In this document: positions 15,940-26,046 of the stretch, piece by piece
Numbering within the stretch: the stretch's first letter is position 1
Layout of the letters: each line of letters begins with the position of its first letter
Source of the DNA: Enterococcus avium ATCC 14025
Lineage (GTDB): Bacteria; Bacillota; Bacilli; Lactobacillales; Enterococcaceae
Length of the DNA stretch: 64,000 nucleotides
Direction: 5' to 3'
NCBI RefSeq assembly: GCF_000406965.1
Contig: NZ_KE136369.1
Coordinates: 49,745 to 113,744 of the forward strand
The notes under the pieces: generated by a model
The model's input: only the letters and a program-made list of their open reading frames with translations
Database searches by the model: none
What the model was told of the DNA's origin: nothing
Program-made: the position numbers and the translations under genes

Positions 15940-17592
15940 GTGAGTAAGAAGGGTTCAGAAATCATTGTAAGTAGTTTAGAAAATCATAATGTTCCATTTA
16001 TTTTTGGGATTCCTGGTGCCAAGATTGATGGCGTCTTTGATACATTAGAGGATCACGGACCACAACTAATTTTAGCTCGTCATGAACAAAACGCAGCGTT
16101 TATGGCTCAAGCAATTGGTCGTTTGACTGGAGAACCGGGGGTTGTGATCGCCACCAGCGGCCCTGGAGCAAGTAATTTAGCAACAGGTTTAGTTACCGCA
16201 ACAGCTGAAGGAGATCCAGTTTTAGCTTTAGCCGGACAGGTAAAACGTTCTGACCTTTCAAAGTTGACTCATCAAAGTATGGATAATGCAGCACTGTTTG
16301 CACCTATCACAAAATATAGTTCTGAGATTCAAGATCCAGAAACCTTATCAGAAAATATTGCGAATGCGTTTCGAATTGCAAAAACAGCTAAAAAGGGTGC
16401 TAGTTTTCTCTCTATTCCTCAAGATGTAACGGATGGGGAAGTGCAAGGAGAAGCGATTAAGCCACTATCTGCTCCGATTTTAGGTGCGGCCTCAGAGGAA
16501 GATATTGCGGACTTAACTAAACGAATTCGTGATGCAAAATTACCAACATTATTAGTCGGTATGCGAGCATCCGGAAAAAAAGAAACAGCTGCGATTCGGA
16601 AGTTGGTTGAAAAAACTGGTTTACCAGTCGTTGAAACCTTCCAAGGGGCGGGAATTATTTCACGAGAGTTAGAGAATCATTTCTTTGGCCGCGTTGGACT
16701 ATTTCGCAATCAACCAGGAGATATGCTGCTGAAGCGTAGTGATTTAGTCCTAGCAATTGGCTATGACCCAATCGAGTATGAAGCAAGAAACTGGAATGCA
16801 GAGAAAGATGCACGTATTGTAGTAATTGATGAAGTCCCTATGGAAATCGATCAATACATGCAGCCAGAAGCTGAGTTAATTGGCAGCATCGCCAAAACGA
16901 TTGAAAAATTGAGTGATTCGATTGATAGTTACCAATTATCAACGGATGCTGATCATTATTTATCGACATTGCAAGATAAACTAACAAACGGCAGACATAA
17001 AAGTGAAACGGCAGAAGGTCGCGTCCATCCCTTAGAAGTCATTGATACACTGCAACAAAATGTAACAGATGAAATGACTGTAACCGTGGATGTCGGTAGT
17101 CACTATATTTGGATGGCTCGTCACTTTCGTAGCTATGAACCACGTCATCTGCTATTCAGTAACGGGATGCAAACATTAGGGGTAGCTTTGCCATGGGCAA
17201 TTTCTTCTGCACTAGTACGTCCAAATACTCAAATATTCTCAGTTTCCGGAGATGGCGGCTTCTTATTCTCAGCGCAAGAATTAGAAACAGCTGTTCGCTT
17301 GAAGCAAAAAATTATCCACTTAATTTGGAATGATGGTAGCTACAACATGGTTGAATTTCAGGAAGAAATGAAATACGATCGTTCTTCAGGTGTACATTTT
17401 GGGCCTGTGGATTTTGTGAAATATGCAGAGGCTTTTGGAGCAAAAGGATTACGTGCAACATCAAAAGCAGAATTAGAAACAGCCATTCAAGAGGGGCTAG
17501 CCACAGAAGGGCCGGTAATCATCGATATTCCGATTGATTATTCAGATAATAAGGAATTAGGTAAAACAATTTTACCTGATCAATTCTATTAG
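15940..17592 (+). CDS. alsS: Catabolic acetolactate synthase AlsS
   Basis: The 550-residue ThDP enzyme joins two pyruvate molecules into 2-acetolactate with loss of CO2. It has the N-terminal pyrimidine-binding domain (FGIPGAKID; catalytic Glu in [15 protein letters not shown]), a central domain, and the C-terminal ThDP/Mg motif [19 protein letters not shown] ending in NDGSYN. No regulatory subunit gene is present, which fits the FAD-independent catabolic type. The GTG start follows AAGGAG; an earlier in-frame TTG overlaps the promoter. It is followed by acetolactate decarboxylase, so the pair makes acetoin and drains excess pyruvate. Confidence 0.95.
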   Translation: MSKKGSEIIVSSLENHNVPFIFGIPGAKIDGVFDTLEDHGPQLILARHEQNAAFMAQAIGRLTGEPGVVIATSGPGASNLATGLVTATAEGDPVLALAGQVKRSDLSKLTHQSMDNAALFAPITKYSSEIQDPETLSENIANAFRIAKTAKKGASFLSIPQDVTDGEVQGEAIKPLSAPILGAASEEDIADLTKRIRDAKLPTLLVGMRASGKKETAAIRKLVEKTGLPVVETFQGAGIISRELENHFFGRVGLFRNQPGDMLLKRSDLVLAIGYDPIEYEARNWNAEKDARIVVIDEVPMEIDQYMQPEAELIGSIAKTIEKLSDSIDSYQLSTDADHYLSTLQDKLTNGRHKSETAEGRVHPLEVIDTLQQNVTDEMTVTVDVGSHYIWMARHFRSYEPRHLLFSNGMQTLGVALPWAISSALVRPNTQIFSVSGDGGFLFSAQELETAVRLKQKIIHLIWNDGSYNMVEFQEEMKYDRSSGVHFGPVDFVKYAEAFGAKGLRATSKAELETAIQEGLATEGPVIIDIPIDYSDNKELGKTILPDQFY

Positions 17593-17641
17593 ACCTTCTT
17601 AGTGAATATCTGTGAAATAAAACAAAAGAAGGGGATTACTC

Positions 17642-18355
17642 ATGACAGTGAAAACAAAAAGCTATATCTATCAGCATGGAACACTGGGTGGTTTGATGCA
17701 AGATTTAATGGATGGAACCGAAAAAATCGGTACTTTATCAAATTACGGTGATTTTGGTTTGGGAACATTAGAAGGCTCCAACGGTGAAGTCATTTTCCTA
17801 GATGGTGTCATTTACCACGCTGATGAAACAGGAAAAATCAATCAATTAGTTGGTGATGAGTTAACACCTTATGCAGCAGTCACTAATTTTGAATCAGATG
17901 AACGATTTACTTTAATGAACGTTTCTGATGATGTTGTAAAAGAGGACATTTTAGAAAAAATCAGCCACAATTTATTTGCGGCTGTCAAAATAAATGGCAA
18001 GTTTAAACATATGCATGTGCGGGTCGCGCCAAAACAAGAAAAACCATATCCGCGTTTCGTTGAAATTGCGCGCAATCAACCAGAATTTGAGGCCGATAAT
18101 ATTTCTGGAACGATTGTCGGTTTCTTTACACCAAGATTATTTCACGGTGCCGCTGCTGCTGGATTCCATTTACATTTCATTAGCGATGATCGGAAATTTG
18201 GCGGTCACGTATTGGACTTTAAGTTGTCAGATGGAACGGTTGATCTTATGGAATTAGCCGAATTCCGACAACATTTTCCAACCGAGAATGCAGATTATCT
18301 CTCAAATGAGATCAAATTGGACGAAATCTCAAAAGATATTGAAGAAGCAGAATAG
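17642..18355 (+). CDS. budA: Alpha-acetolactate decarboxylase
   Basis: The 237-residue protein matches AlsD/BudA/AldC. It has the N-terminal YQHGTLGGLMQDLMDGT, a central MHVRVAPKQ, the metal-binding HGAAAAGFHLHFIS with its histidines, and GGHVLDF. It converts 2-acetolactate to acetoin with zinc. It lies about 50 bases after alsS in the same operon, with GAAGGGG as ribosome-binding site, and the operon ends at a long terminator hairpin. Confidence 0.96.
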   Translation: MTVKTKSYIYQHGTLGGLMQDLMDGTEKIGTLSNYGDFGLGTLEGSNGEVIFLDGVIYHADETGKINQLVGDELTPYAAVTNFESDERFTLMNVSDDVVKEDILEKISHNLFAAVKINGKFKHMHVRVAPKQEKPYPRFVEIARNQPEFEADNISGTIVGFFTPRLFHGAAAAGFHLHFISDDRKFGGHVLDFKLSDGTVDLMELAEFRQHFPTENADYLSNEIKLDEISKDIEEAE

Positions 18356-18361
18356 TAAAAA

Positions 18362-18430
18362 GTCAGAAGCAAAAAAATGATATGCTACCCTTGTTTAGGG
18401 AGAGCATATCATTTTGCTTCTGTCTTTTTT
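18362..18430. terminator. Long bidirectional terminator between budA and the AlkD gene
   Basis: An imperfect stem of more than 20 pairs (AGAAGCAAAA...TGATATGCT with AGCATATCATTTTGCTTCT) is followed by TTTTTT on the plus strand. Confidence 0.9.
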
Positions 18431-19139
18431 ACGCATTCTTTCCCATTTTCGATTTTGCTGAGATCAGGCGAGAGCGACCAGGGGCTTGAACTAAAACGGT
18501 CAATTCTTTCAGGGCATCCTTAGCGATCCACTGCTGTGGTTTAGATGTTTGTCTTTGCATTGTCTCGGCAGTATTAATCGCTAACTCTTTGGCTTCTAAA
18601 TTGGTTTTGCCAAGTTCTCTCAAAGCCCAAGAGGCGGCCTTTTTCACTAACAAACGTTCATCATCTGAATAGCTCTCAATCAACTCTAAATAGTTTTTTA
18701 TTTCAGCGATTGTAAGGGAGGCATGTGTTGAGGTGCTTGCAATCAATGTAAAAGCCGCTCGTTTGAAATACAATTTGTCAGAATTTATCCAACTTTGAAT
18801 GAAATGATCGAAGTCTTTTTGTTTAATCAGAATATTTTTACACAACAAATCACAGAGATCCCAAGAAATGATGCCATCCATTAAATAGTTGATGTCTTGA
18901 TCATTACAGTCTTTAGGCTTTAGTGCTAACACGGTAAGTATTCTACATTCATGGTAATTGGTTTGCCATAGCTGCATTAAGAAATCTTTTTCTTTTGGAA
19001 TTTTTCGAGCGAACTTACGTAATTCAGCAGTTGAAACCCCAAGTGTTTGTTCAGCCGGAATTCCGAGTTTGATGATATTCTTCCTAAATTTCTCTGATGC
19101 CGCTTCTTTTAAATAAATCAGAATCTCATCAATCGTCAT
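18429..19139 (-). CDS. AlkD-like DNA alkylation repair protein
   Basis: The 236-residue all-helical protein resembles AlkD HEAT-repeat glycosylases, with LGVSTAELRKFARKIP, ISWDLCDLLC, FKRAAFTLIAS and KAASWALRELGK along the solenoid. The Trp and Asp in ISWDLCD match the DNA-binding cleft pattern of the family. AlkD removes alkylated bases without base flipping. The start at 19139 follows GGTGAT; in-frame codons further upstream run into the neighbouring terminator hairpin and are not used. Confidence 0.85.
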   Translation of the reverse strand: MTIDEILIYLKEAASEKFRKNIIKLGIPAEQTLGVSTAELRKFARKIPKEKDFLMQLWQTNYHECRILTVLALKPKDCNDQDINYLMDGIISWDLCDLLCKNILIKQKDFDHFIQSWINSDKLYFKRAAFTLIASTSTHASLTIAEIKNYLELIESYSDDERLLVKKAASWALRELGKTNLEAKELAINTAETMQRQTSKPQQWIAKDALKELTVLVQAPGRSRLISAKSKMGKNA

Positions 19140-19167
19140 ATTCATCACCTTTTTCCATAAAATAAAA

Positions 19168-19216
19168 AATGCAGAACAATGATCAGAGATATTCTGATTG
19201 TTGTTCTGCATTTTTT
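19168..19216. terminator. Terminator between the M23 peptidase and AlkD genes
   Basis: AAATGCAGAACAA pairs with TTGTTGTTCTGCATTT, with a T-run on both strands. On the minus strand it ends the peptidase transcript. Confidence 0.88.
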
Positions 19217-19226
19217 GAATCGTTTA

Positions 19227-20636
19227 TTAAATTCCTAATAGTGAGGCAGGGTTTACAAAGCCTGACCATAACGCTGTTGAAACCCCAAAGTGTAAATGAA
19301 CGCCTGTTGAATTACCCGTTGTTCCCATACCGCCTAATACTTGACCAGCACTGACTGATGAACCAACACCAACACTTGGTGCAGAAACCATGTGCATGTA
19401 GTAAGAGTAGTAGCCATCTGGATGCTGAATCACTACATGATTCCCAGCTGACCAATGGAAACCAGCTTCAACGACTGTTCCACCTTTAGAAGCCATGATT
19501 GGAGTGCCGGCAGAACCAGCAAAATCAATGCCGTCGTGTTGTGTACCAGATGCGCCTGTTGGATCTTGGCGTGGACCAAATGGACTTGTAACGACTAACC
19601 CAATTGATAATGGAGAGGCCCAACCACTGCTAGTAGCCGCAGGCTTAGAGGTATTCGATGTTGAGGTCGTCGGATTGGTTGTCACCTGACTAGCACCTGC
19701 ATCGGTAACTGTTTGAGCCTGTTCCTGTTGCTGTTTCGCTTCTTGTTCTTGTTTTTGAGCTTCTAACTGAGCAATTTCCGCTTCTTGTTTTTGCTTGGCT
19801 GTTTCAGCCTCAGCAGCCTGTTTCTCCGCTTCTTCTGCTGCTTCTTGAGCTTCTTCTGCCGCTTTCTTCGCTTGTTTTTCTGCTTCAGCTTGTGCTTTTT
19901 CACGAGCTTCTTCTTCTTTTTTGCGTTGTTCCTCTAAAGCTTTCAAAGCCGCTTGACGTTTCTTTTCGGCATCTTCTTTTTGTTTTTCAAATTTATCTTT
20001 TTGATCTTTTTCAGTCGCGATACTTGCTTGGATTTCATTAATTTTCACTTGCTGATCCAATTTTGTTTGAACTAATTGCTCTTGTTTGGCTTTTAGTTCC
20101 GTTGTTTTCTTGTTGATCACTTGAAGACGTTGTTCGGCTTCTTTTTCAAGCTTTTCAAGCTCAGCTTTATCTTTGGTTTGTTGTTCCATAATGTTTTTGC
20201 TTGCTGTTAAGATAGTAGAGACAGCCATTGTCTTTTTAACCGCTTCACCAAGTGATTTAGAATTGATCACTGCATCAACGATTGAACCAGAATCCTGTTT
20301 CGTTTGAACATCGCGAGCTTGATTTCTGATTTGTTCTTCCCGTTTTTGAATTTTTTCTTGAAGGGTAGCAATCTTTGCTGTTAAATCGCTTAATTTCTTT
20401 TCCTCATTTGTCTTTTCTTTTAAAACAGCATTCACTTCTTGTTCCACGGCAGCAACTTGCTGCTCTAATGCTGCTTTTTGATCCTCAGCAGATTGCTCAG
20501 TTTGTTGTAAATCAGAGATTTTTTTATCTTGATCAGCAATTTTTTGATCGTACTCATCTGCTAATGCGCTTAATGGGGTAGTGGTTAGTGTTAAGGCACA
20601 TAAAGTTAGTGCCGTATATTTTTTCAACTTAATCAA
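19227..20636 (-). CDS. Secreted M23 peptidase with long coiled coil
   Basis: The 469-residue protein has a signal peptide (MIKLKKYTALTLCALTLT, cleavage near ALA-DEYD). A Gln/Glu/Ala-rich coiled coil spans about residues 30-310, a Ser/Thr linker about 310-340, and the C-terminus is an M23 LytM domain. Zinc ligands are visible in QHDGIDFAG (H and D) and VHLHFGVS (HxH). This PcsB/EnvC-like layout belongs to cell-division peptidoglycan hydrolases or their activators. All key metal ligands are present, so it is probably an active endopeptidase. It is a single gene with its own terminator. Confidence 0.93.
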   Translation of the reverse strand: MIKLKKYTALTLCALTLTTTPLSALADEYDQKIADQDKKISDLQQTEQSAEDQKAALEQQVAAVEQEVNAVLKEKTNEEKKLSDLTAKIATLQEKIQKREEQIRNQARDVQTKQDSGSIVDAVINSKSLGEAVKKTMAVSTILTASKNIMEQQTKDKAELEKLEKEAEQRLQVINKKTTELKAKQEQLVQTKLDQQVKINEIQASIATEKDQKDKFEKQKEDAEKKRQAALKALEEQRKKEEEAREKAQAEAEKQAKKAAEEAQEAAEEAEKQAAEAETAKQKQEAEIAQLEAQKQEQEAKQQQEQAQTVTDAGASQVTTNPTTSTSNTSKPAATSSGWASPLSIGLVVTSPFGPRQDPTGASGTQHDGIDFAGSAGTPIMASKGGTVVEAGFHWSAGNHVVIQHPDGYYSYYMHMVSAPSVGVGSSVSAGQVLGGMGTTGNSTGVHLHFGVSTALWSGFVNPASLLGI

Positions 20637-20958
20637 TGGATTCCCTCACTTTTTTCAGCTTTCGGGTTCAATTATATAAGAAACTATGAAGAAAAAGTTT
20701 AAAGTATTTGAATTTTTATGTAACCGTATAGATTGTAACGATAATGAAATATTTCAACGAGGAATTAATCGTGAAAACGCTTGACAAGCCGCTCTTTTAA
20801 TGATTTGAATACTATTTTTGTCTGTGATCACTTATATTTTAATCAATGGAGAATTTCAAAGAGTTACGGTAGAATAAACCGAAAGTTATTAATACTCTAT
20901 ATACTCAATCTGGAGAAATTGATACACTTATTACGTATTTAAATTGGGAGGAATCCGC
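20637..20958. other. Divergent intergenic region, no gene seen
   Basis: This region separates the M23 peptidase from the methionine sulfoxide reductase gene and should hold both promoters. TGTAAC occurs twice (20719-20724 and 20734-20739), 15 bases apart. That is close to, but not the spacing of, a WalR box. No RNA or frame is evident. Confidence 0.5.
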
Positions 20959-21435
20959 ATGGGTTGGAAAAATCAAGAAGCAAAAGAAGAGGCTTATAAA
21001 TTAATGTTGATGCAACAAAAAGCATTATTAGAAGGTGAAACGGATTTGATAGCTAATTTGGCTAATTCATCTGCCTTATTAAATCAGACATTACAAGAGA
21101 CAGTTTTTGCAGGGTATTACCTTTTTAGAAACGATGAATTAATCTTGGGCCCATTTCAAGGAAATGTTTCGTGTGTTCATATCGCAATGGGGAAAGGTGT
21201 ATGTGGGGAAGCGGCTGAGAAAAACCAAACATTAATTGTCGAAAATGTACTGGAGCACAAAAATTATATTGCTTGTGATTCAGCCGCACGATCAGAAATT
21301 GTTGTTCCAATGAAGAAGGGGGAACAATTGATAGGCGTATTGGATTTAGATAGTTCCGAGATAGCTATGTACGATCAAATTGATCAATTTTACTTGGAAC
21401 AATACGTCTCATTATTACTGGAAAATTTGAACTAA
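20959..21435 (+). CDS. msrC: Free methionine-(R)-sulfoxide reductase (GAF type)
   Basis: The 158-residue GAF-domain protein carries the fRMsr cysteines in VSCVHIAMGKGVCGEAA (two Cys) and IACDSAARSEIVVPM (one Cys), the full catalytic and resolving set. It reduces free methionine-R-sulfoxide with thioredoxin as donor. The start is the ATG after GGGAGG; an in-frame TTG overlaps that ribosome-binding site. It is monocistronic. Confidence 0.93.
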   Translation: MGWKNQEAKEEAYKLMLMQQKALLEGETDLIANLANSSALLNQTLQETVFAGYYLFRNDELILGPFQGNVSCVHIAMGKGVCGEAAEKNQTLIVENVLEHKNYIACDSAARSEIVVPMKKGEQLIGVLDLDSSEIAMYDQIDQFYLEQYVSLLLENLN

Positions 21436-21553
21436 AATTTTTAATTTTTATCTAAAAAGATGGTTATTTGATAAATAACACCCTTAATGTGGTATTTTAC
21501 TTCGCTTAATGCTACTATATAAGTGTAGTATAAAACATTAATGAGGTGGTTGA

Positions 21554-21781
21554 ATGAATAAAGAAGCGATTATTGTTGGAGAAAGCTATGAATGCCGTAA
21601 AACTGATTTTGCTCGGCCGATCATCGGAGAAGTAATTCGTAAAGAAAATAATGGATGCATTGTGAACGTTGAACGTTTTTACGGATTGGATGCAGATAAG
21701 ATTGACCAAGTAAATGGGCAAGTATTAATTAAATACAGTGAAGTAGCAGGAATTGTTTCCAAAGAATGTTTCTTTAGTTAA
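21554..21781 (+). CDS. Small YkvS/DUF2187-like protein, copy 1
   Basis: The 75-residue protein reads like a small beta-barrel: VGESYECRKTDFARPIIGEV, then a central NGCIVNVER and LIKYSEVAGI. It resembles the DUF2187 (YkvS) family and is a paralogue of the 75-residue protein at 58861-59088, sharing AYEC/SYEC, GxVxx-L/R-xNN, I-NV-R and LxKYxxV positions. The function is unknown. It has an AGGTGG ribosome-binding site and its own terminator. Confidence 0.7.
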   Translation: MNKEAIIVGESYECRKTDFARPIIGEVIRKENNGCIVNVERFYGLDADKIDQVNGQVLIKYSEVAGIVSKECFFS

Positions 21782-21796
21782 CGGACCGTCCTGTTT

Positions 21797-21834
21797 AAAA
21801 AATCACTCCGAGAATATCTCTGAGTGATTTTTTG
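21797..21834 (+). terminator. Terminator after the YkvS-like gene
   Basis: AAATCACTC pairs with GAGTGATTT around a 13-base loop that can itself pair partly; six T follow. Confidence 0.88.
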
Positions 21835-21954
21835 TGTCAATTTTTTAGGTAAATAAGATTTACAATTATTGAATAACATAGCCATATTTTTTAGTTTTTT
21901 TCAAAAAAATAGTTTTTGCTTATTAATTAAGAACTTAATGATTGGAATACGCAC

Positions 21955-21990
21955 TTAAAATCCCATGGAAGGCTATTCCATGGGATTTAC
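21955..21990 (-). terminator. Terminator of acnA-icd operon
   Basis: AAATCCCATGGAA pairs with TTCCATGGGATTT around a five-base loop, with a short T-run on the minus strand. Confidence 0.88.
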
Positions 21991-21993
21991 TAG

Positions 21994-23229
21994 TTAATTA
22001 GTTTTTTCAATTGTTTTGATTAGATACTCAGCAAACTCTGAAGTAGATAACTCTTCGATATCAATCATCTGTGCAAAATCGTGTGTCATCTGATTGTTCT
22101 GCAACGCTTTTTCAATGGCAGCCATAATTTTTTCGCTGGCCTCAAACCAGCCAAGATGATCCAACATCATTGATGCGGAGAGTAGTAATGAACAAGGATT
22201 AGCCCAGCCTTTACCAGCAATATCAGGTGCGGTTCCATGGGTAGCCTCAAAAATCGCATGTCCTGTTTTGTAATTGATATTTGCGCCTGGAGAAATGCCG
22301 ATCCCGCCAACTTGTGCAGCTAAAGCATCAGAAATATAATCACCATTCAAGTTAGTTGTTGCGACTACTTGGTATTTTTCTGGATAAAGCAGAATTTGTT
22401 GCAGGAAGTTATCAGCAATTACGTCATCCACAATAATTTTCCCTGCATTTTTCGCTTTTTCTAATGCTTCATTCGCTTTTTCAGTACCGGATTCAGCAGT
22501 GATTTCTTTGTACTGATTCATCGTAAAAGCCTGAGGATAGTTCTTTTCAATTAAATCATAACCCCAATTTTTAAAGCCGCCTTCAGTAAATTTCATAATA
22601 TTTCCCTTATGAACAAGGGTGACCCGTTTTTTTCCTTGCTGGATGGCGTAATCTAGAGCAGCCGCAATTAAACGCTCACTGCCTTCTTGAGAGATAGGTT
22701 TAATCCCTAACGAACTGGTGTCTGGAAAACGAACTTTAGTAACGGCTAATTGTTCTGCTAAAAAGTCTAAAAGCTGTTTGACCTCGGCAGAATTATTAGC
22801 AAACTCAATTCCAGCATAAACGTCCTCCGTATTTTCTCGAAAGATCGTCATATCCGTTTTTTCAGGTTCCTTTAAAGGTGAAGGAACCCCACTAAAATAG
22901 CGGACAGGTCTTACACAGGCGTATAGATCTAATTCTTGACGCAAGGTTACATTTAGAGAACGGAACCCTTCCCCGATTGGTGTTGTCAACGGTCCTTTAA
23001 TAGCAATTTTATGTTGTTTGATTGCCTCTAATGTTTCATCGGGAAGCCAGGTACCTGTTTGGTTAAACGCTTTTTCACCCGCAAGAATCTCAAGCCATTC
23101 AATTTTTCGATCATTTGAGTAAGCAGAAGAAACGGCCGCATCAACAACCTTTTTTGTCGCCTGCCAAATTTCTGGTCCGATACCATCGCCCTCTATATAT
23201 GGAATAATTGGAGTCAAAGTGTTCGTCAT
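21994..23229 (-). CDS. icd: NADP-dependent isocitrate dehydrogenase
   Basis: The 411-residue protein oxidatively decarboxylates isocitrate to 2-oxoglutarate. Visible motifs are [12 protein letters not shown] at the start, the substrate loop [27 protein letters not shown], the metal-binding [11 protein letters not shown] and the cofactor region [12 protein letters not shown]. The ATG overlaps the stop of acnA by one base (TAATG) and has AAGGAG upstream, so translation is coupled. With acnA and the divergent citrate synthase it forms the oxidative TCA arm that supplies carbon skeleton for glutamate. Confidence 0.96.
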   Translation of the reverse strand: MTNTLTPIIPYIEGDGIGPEIWQATKKVVDAAVSSAYSNDRKIEWLEILAGEKAFNQTGTWLPDETLEAIKQHKIAIKGPLTTPIGEGFRSLNVTLRQELDLYACVRPVRYFSGVPSPLKEPEKTDMTIFRENTEDVYAGIEFANNSAEVKQLLDFLAEQLAVTKVRFPDTSSLGIKPISQEGSERLIAAALDYAIQQGKKRVTLVHKGNIMKFTEGGFKNWGYDLIEKNYPQAFTMNQYKEITAESGTEKANEALEKAKNAGKIIVDDVIADNFLQQILLYPEKYQVVATTNLNGDYISDALAAQVGGIGISPGANINYKTGHAIFEATHGTAPDIAGKGWANPCSLLLSASMMLDHLGWFEASEKIMAAIEKALQNNQMTHDFAQMIDIEELSTSEFAEYLIKTIEKTN

Positions 23230-25880
23230 TATGCCTGCTCCTTTTGCATTTTTTTGTTTATCACTAGCGGTAAAATTCCCTGATTCTTCCAATAAGCAAT
23301 ATCAGCTTCGGAATCAAAGCGCAATTTTGCCTGGAAGTGGATATCCTTTTCACCACTGGCAGTCACATCAATGATTTGATTGATTGCCGGTTCCGTTGGA
23401 AATTCGAAGCTGTAGCTTTCCAAGCCAGTCAAACCAAGTGATTCAGCGGTTTCTCCAGGAAGGTATTCAAACGGAATCACGCCCATCATCACTAGGTTAC
23501 TGCGATGGATTCGTTCGTAGCTTTCTGCTAAAACTGCTTTGACACCTAAAAGATTCGTTCCTTTAGCTGCCCAGTCTCGAGAAGAACCCATCCCGTAGTC
23601 TTTTCCTGTAAGAATCAATGTACCAATCTGTTCTTTTTGGTATTGCATTGCTGCATCGTAAATGGATAGCTCTTCACCAGTTGTCGCCAGTTTTGTGTAC
23701 CCACCAGTTGTTTCCGGAGTTAATTGGTTTTGAATTCGAATATTTCCAAAAGTTCCCCGCATCATTACTTCGTGGTTGCCTCGTCTAGAACCAAAGGAAT
23801 TGAAATCTTTATACGATAAACCGCGATCTTTCAAGTATTTACCAGCAGGAGATTGAAGGCCGATATTTCCGGCTGGAGAAATATGGTCAGTTGTTACAGA
23901 GTCACCAAATTTGGCTAAGACACGTAAATTGTTTAATGGATTTGTCTCGTCTGCTTCTTGTCCAAGATTTGTGAAGAACGGTGGATTGGCAATGTATGTT
24001 GATGCATCGTCCCACTCGTAACAATCACCCTCTGAGGTTTCGATCTGATTCCAGCGTTCATTGGATTGATAGACGTTCTTGTACGCCTTACGGAAATCAT
24101 CTGGATTTAAGAAATCATTGATATAGTCATTCACTTCTTCTTGTGTAGGCCATAAATCTTTTAAATAAATGTCTTTACCAGCGACTGTAGCCAATGCTTC
24201 TTTTGTTAAATCCTTTTTAATCGTACCGGCTAGAGCGTAGGCGATCACTAAAGGAGGAGAGGCTAAGTAATTTGCCTTAATTAATGGATGAATCCGGCCT
24301 TCAAAATTTCTGTTCCCTGATAGAACTGCTGAAACTACCAGTTCACTATCTTTTAAGGTCGTTTCAATCTCCTCTGCTAAAGGACCAGAATTGCCGATAC
24401 AAGTCGTACATCCATAACCAACGATATCAAATCCTAATTCAGCTAACGGCTCTAACAAGTTGCCTTTTTCTAAATATTGGGTCACAATTTTTGAGCCAGG
24501 CGCTAACGAAGTTTTAATTGTTTCTGGAACCTTCAATCCAAGGGATACAGCCTTTTTAGCCAGTAGGCCAGCAGCTACCATGACAGAAGGATTGCTCGTG
24601 TTGGTACAACTAGTGATTGCAGCCAAGGTTAAATCACCAGTTTCAATTGTATTGTTTGTTCCTTGGATAGTTACTCTGCGATCTATTTCATCAGAATCCA
24701 AACCAAATCCTTTAGGCCCACTTGGATTAGTTAAAGAAGTTTGGAAATTTTCTGCCACTTCTGCTAATTGAATCCGATCCTGTGGTCGTTTTGGACCTGC
24801 AACAGAAGATTGAACAATTGATAGATCTAATTGAATCACACGTGTATAGATAGGTGTTTCAGATCCATCGTAAAAGAGTTTATTTTGTTTCGCGTAGGCT
24901 TCAACTAACGCGATCTGTTCTTCTGAACGACCAGTTAAACGTAGATAGTTCAGTGTTTCTTCGTCGATTGGGCAGAAGCCGCAGGTTGCACCGTATTCAG
25001 GCGCCATATTAGCAATTGTTGCACGGTCAGAAAGACTTAAAGTTTTGTAACCAGTTCCGAAATACTCAACAAATTTACCAACAACTTTTTCATTACGTAA
25101 AAGTTCAGTTAGGTAAAGAGCTAAATCTGTTGCTGTTGCTCCTGGATTCAATGTGCCAGTCAGCTCTACCCCGATTACTTCAGGCGTTGGAAAATAGGAG
25201 GCTTCTCCTAAGATTGCAGCTTCAGCTTCAATACCGCCGACACCCCAACCAAGTACGCCTAGACCGTTGATCATCGTTGTATGAGAATCTGTCCCTTCTA
25301 ATGAGTCAGGAAACAGCAGATTTTCATCATTCTTCAAAATGACATCAGATAAATATTCCAAATTGACTTGATGAATGATTCCTGTTTCTGGAGGAACAAC
25401 TTCGAAATTGTCAAACGCTTGCTGCGCCCATTTTAGAAATTGATAACGTTCGTGATTTCGTTCAAATTCTTTCTCCGTGTTGTAAGCCAAGCTTTCTGAG
25501 GTGCCGGCACAATCGACTTGAACAGAATGATCTACAACTAAAGTTACCGGAATTTCCGGGTTAATGAGCTTTGGATCACCGCCAAGCTTTACGACAGCAT
25601 CACGCATCGCAGCGAGATCAACCACTGCGGGGACACCTGTAAAGTCTTGTAGAACGACTCTTGATGGTCGAAAAGGTACCACTCCTGATGGTTGTTTCGC
25701 GTCAAAGGTGATCAAATTCTCTAAATCAGCGAGCTCCTGATGTCGTGCTAAGCTTTCTAAAAGTACTCGAATGCTGAATGGATAATCAGCGATATTTTTT
25801 TGATACGTATTGACAATAGCCGAAAGATCAAAGTATGTATAATGTTCGTTTTTGATAAAAAGTTCTTTTTTCCAATTCAA
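23229..25880 (-). CDS. acnA: Aconitate hydratase
   Basis: The protein is about 883 residues, the usual length for AcnA-type aconitases. The three 4Fe-4S cysteines are visible in SCTNTSNPS and [12 protein letters not shown]. Other family segments are [44 protein letters not shown] and [12 protein letters not shown]. It interconverts citrate and isocitrate. No ATG is near the start; TTG at 25880 has AGGAGG nine bases before it, while the in-frame TTG two codons earlier is too close to it. It is first in the minus-strand operon with icd. Confidence 0.96.
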   Translation of the reverse strand: MNWKKELFIKNEHYTYFDLSAIVNTYQKNIADYPFSIRVLLESLARHQELADLENLITFDAKQPSGVVPFRPSRVVLQDFTGVPAVVDLAAMRDAVVKLGGDPKLINPEIPVTLVVDHSVQVDCAGTSESLAYNTEKEFERNHERYQFLKWAQQAFDNFEVVPPETGIIHQVNLEYLSDVILKNDENLLFPDSLEGTDSHTTMINGLGVLGWGVGGIEAEAAILGEASYFPTPEVIGVELTGTLNPGATATDLALYLTELLRNEKVVGKFVEYFGTGYKTLSLSDRATIANMAPEYGATCGFCPIDEETLNYLRLTGRSEEQIALVEAYAKQNKLFYDGSETPIYTRVIQLDLSIVQSSVAGPKRPQDRIQLAEVAENFQTSLTNPSGPKGFGLDSDEIDRRVTIQGTNNTIETGDLTLAAITSCTNTSNPSVMVAAGLLAKKAVSLGLKVPETIKTSLAPGSKIVTQYLEKGNLLEPLAELGFDIVGYGCTTCIGNSGPLAEEIETTLKDSELVVSAVLSGNRNFEGRIHPLIKANYLASPPLVIAYALAGTIKKDLTKEALATVAGKDIYLKDLWPTQEEVNDYINDFLNPDDFRKAYKNVYQSNERWNQIETSEGDCYEWDDASTYIANPPFFTNLGQEADETNPLNNLRVLAKFGDSVTTDHISPAGNIGLQSPAGKYLKDRGLSYKDFNSFGSRRGNHEVMMRGTFGNIRIQNQLTPETTGGYTKLATTGEELSIYDAAMQYQKEQIGTLILTGKDYGMGSSRDWAAKGTNLLGVKAVLAESYERIHRSNLVMMGVIPFEYLPGETAESLGLTGLESYSFEFPTEPAINQIIDVTASGEKDIHFQAKLRFDSEADIAYWKNQGILPLVINKKMQKEQA

Positions 25881-25927
25881 TCCCAAATCCCTCCTAAGTA
25901 CGTTATCGTTTAAAATCAGTTGGGTTT

Positions 25928-25981
25928 ATTATACGAATAAAGAAAAAGAAAGTAAATGAAATTATTAAAAGTATTTCATTT
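25928..25981. promoter_or_regulatory. acnA promoter and palindrome between divergent TCA genes
   Basis: On the minus strand TTTACT (25956-25951) and TATAAT (25933-25928) are spaced 17 bases apart. A perfect 9-bp inverted repeat, AAATGAAAT (25954-25962) and ATTTCATTT (25973-25981), overlaps the -35. It lies upstream of the citrate synthase promoter (TATAAT near 25996), so one regulator could control both transcripts. Confidence 0.65.
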
Positions 25982-26046
25982 TACGCCAATGGTGTTATAA
26001 TGTTTCTTAACCCGATTGTTAAATTAAATAAGGTTAGGAGGACATA

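Noticed and set aside
20719-20739. Two TGTAAC repeats upstream of the M23 peptidase as a WalR box
   Set aside because: The spacing between repeats is nine bases instead of the five expected for WalR.
25016-25270. Open frame antisense to aconitase
   Set aside because: It is a Leu/Gln-rich shadow of a strong aconitase coding frame without its own start signals.
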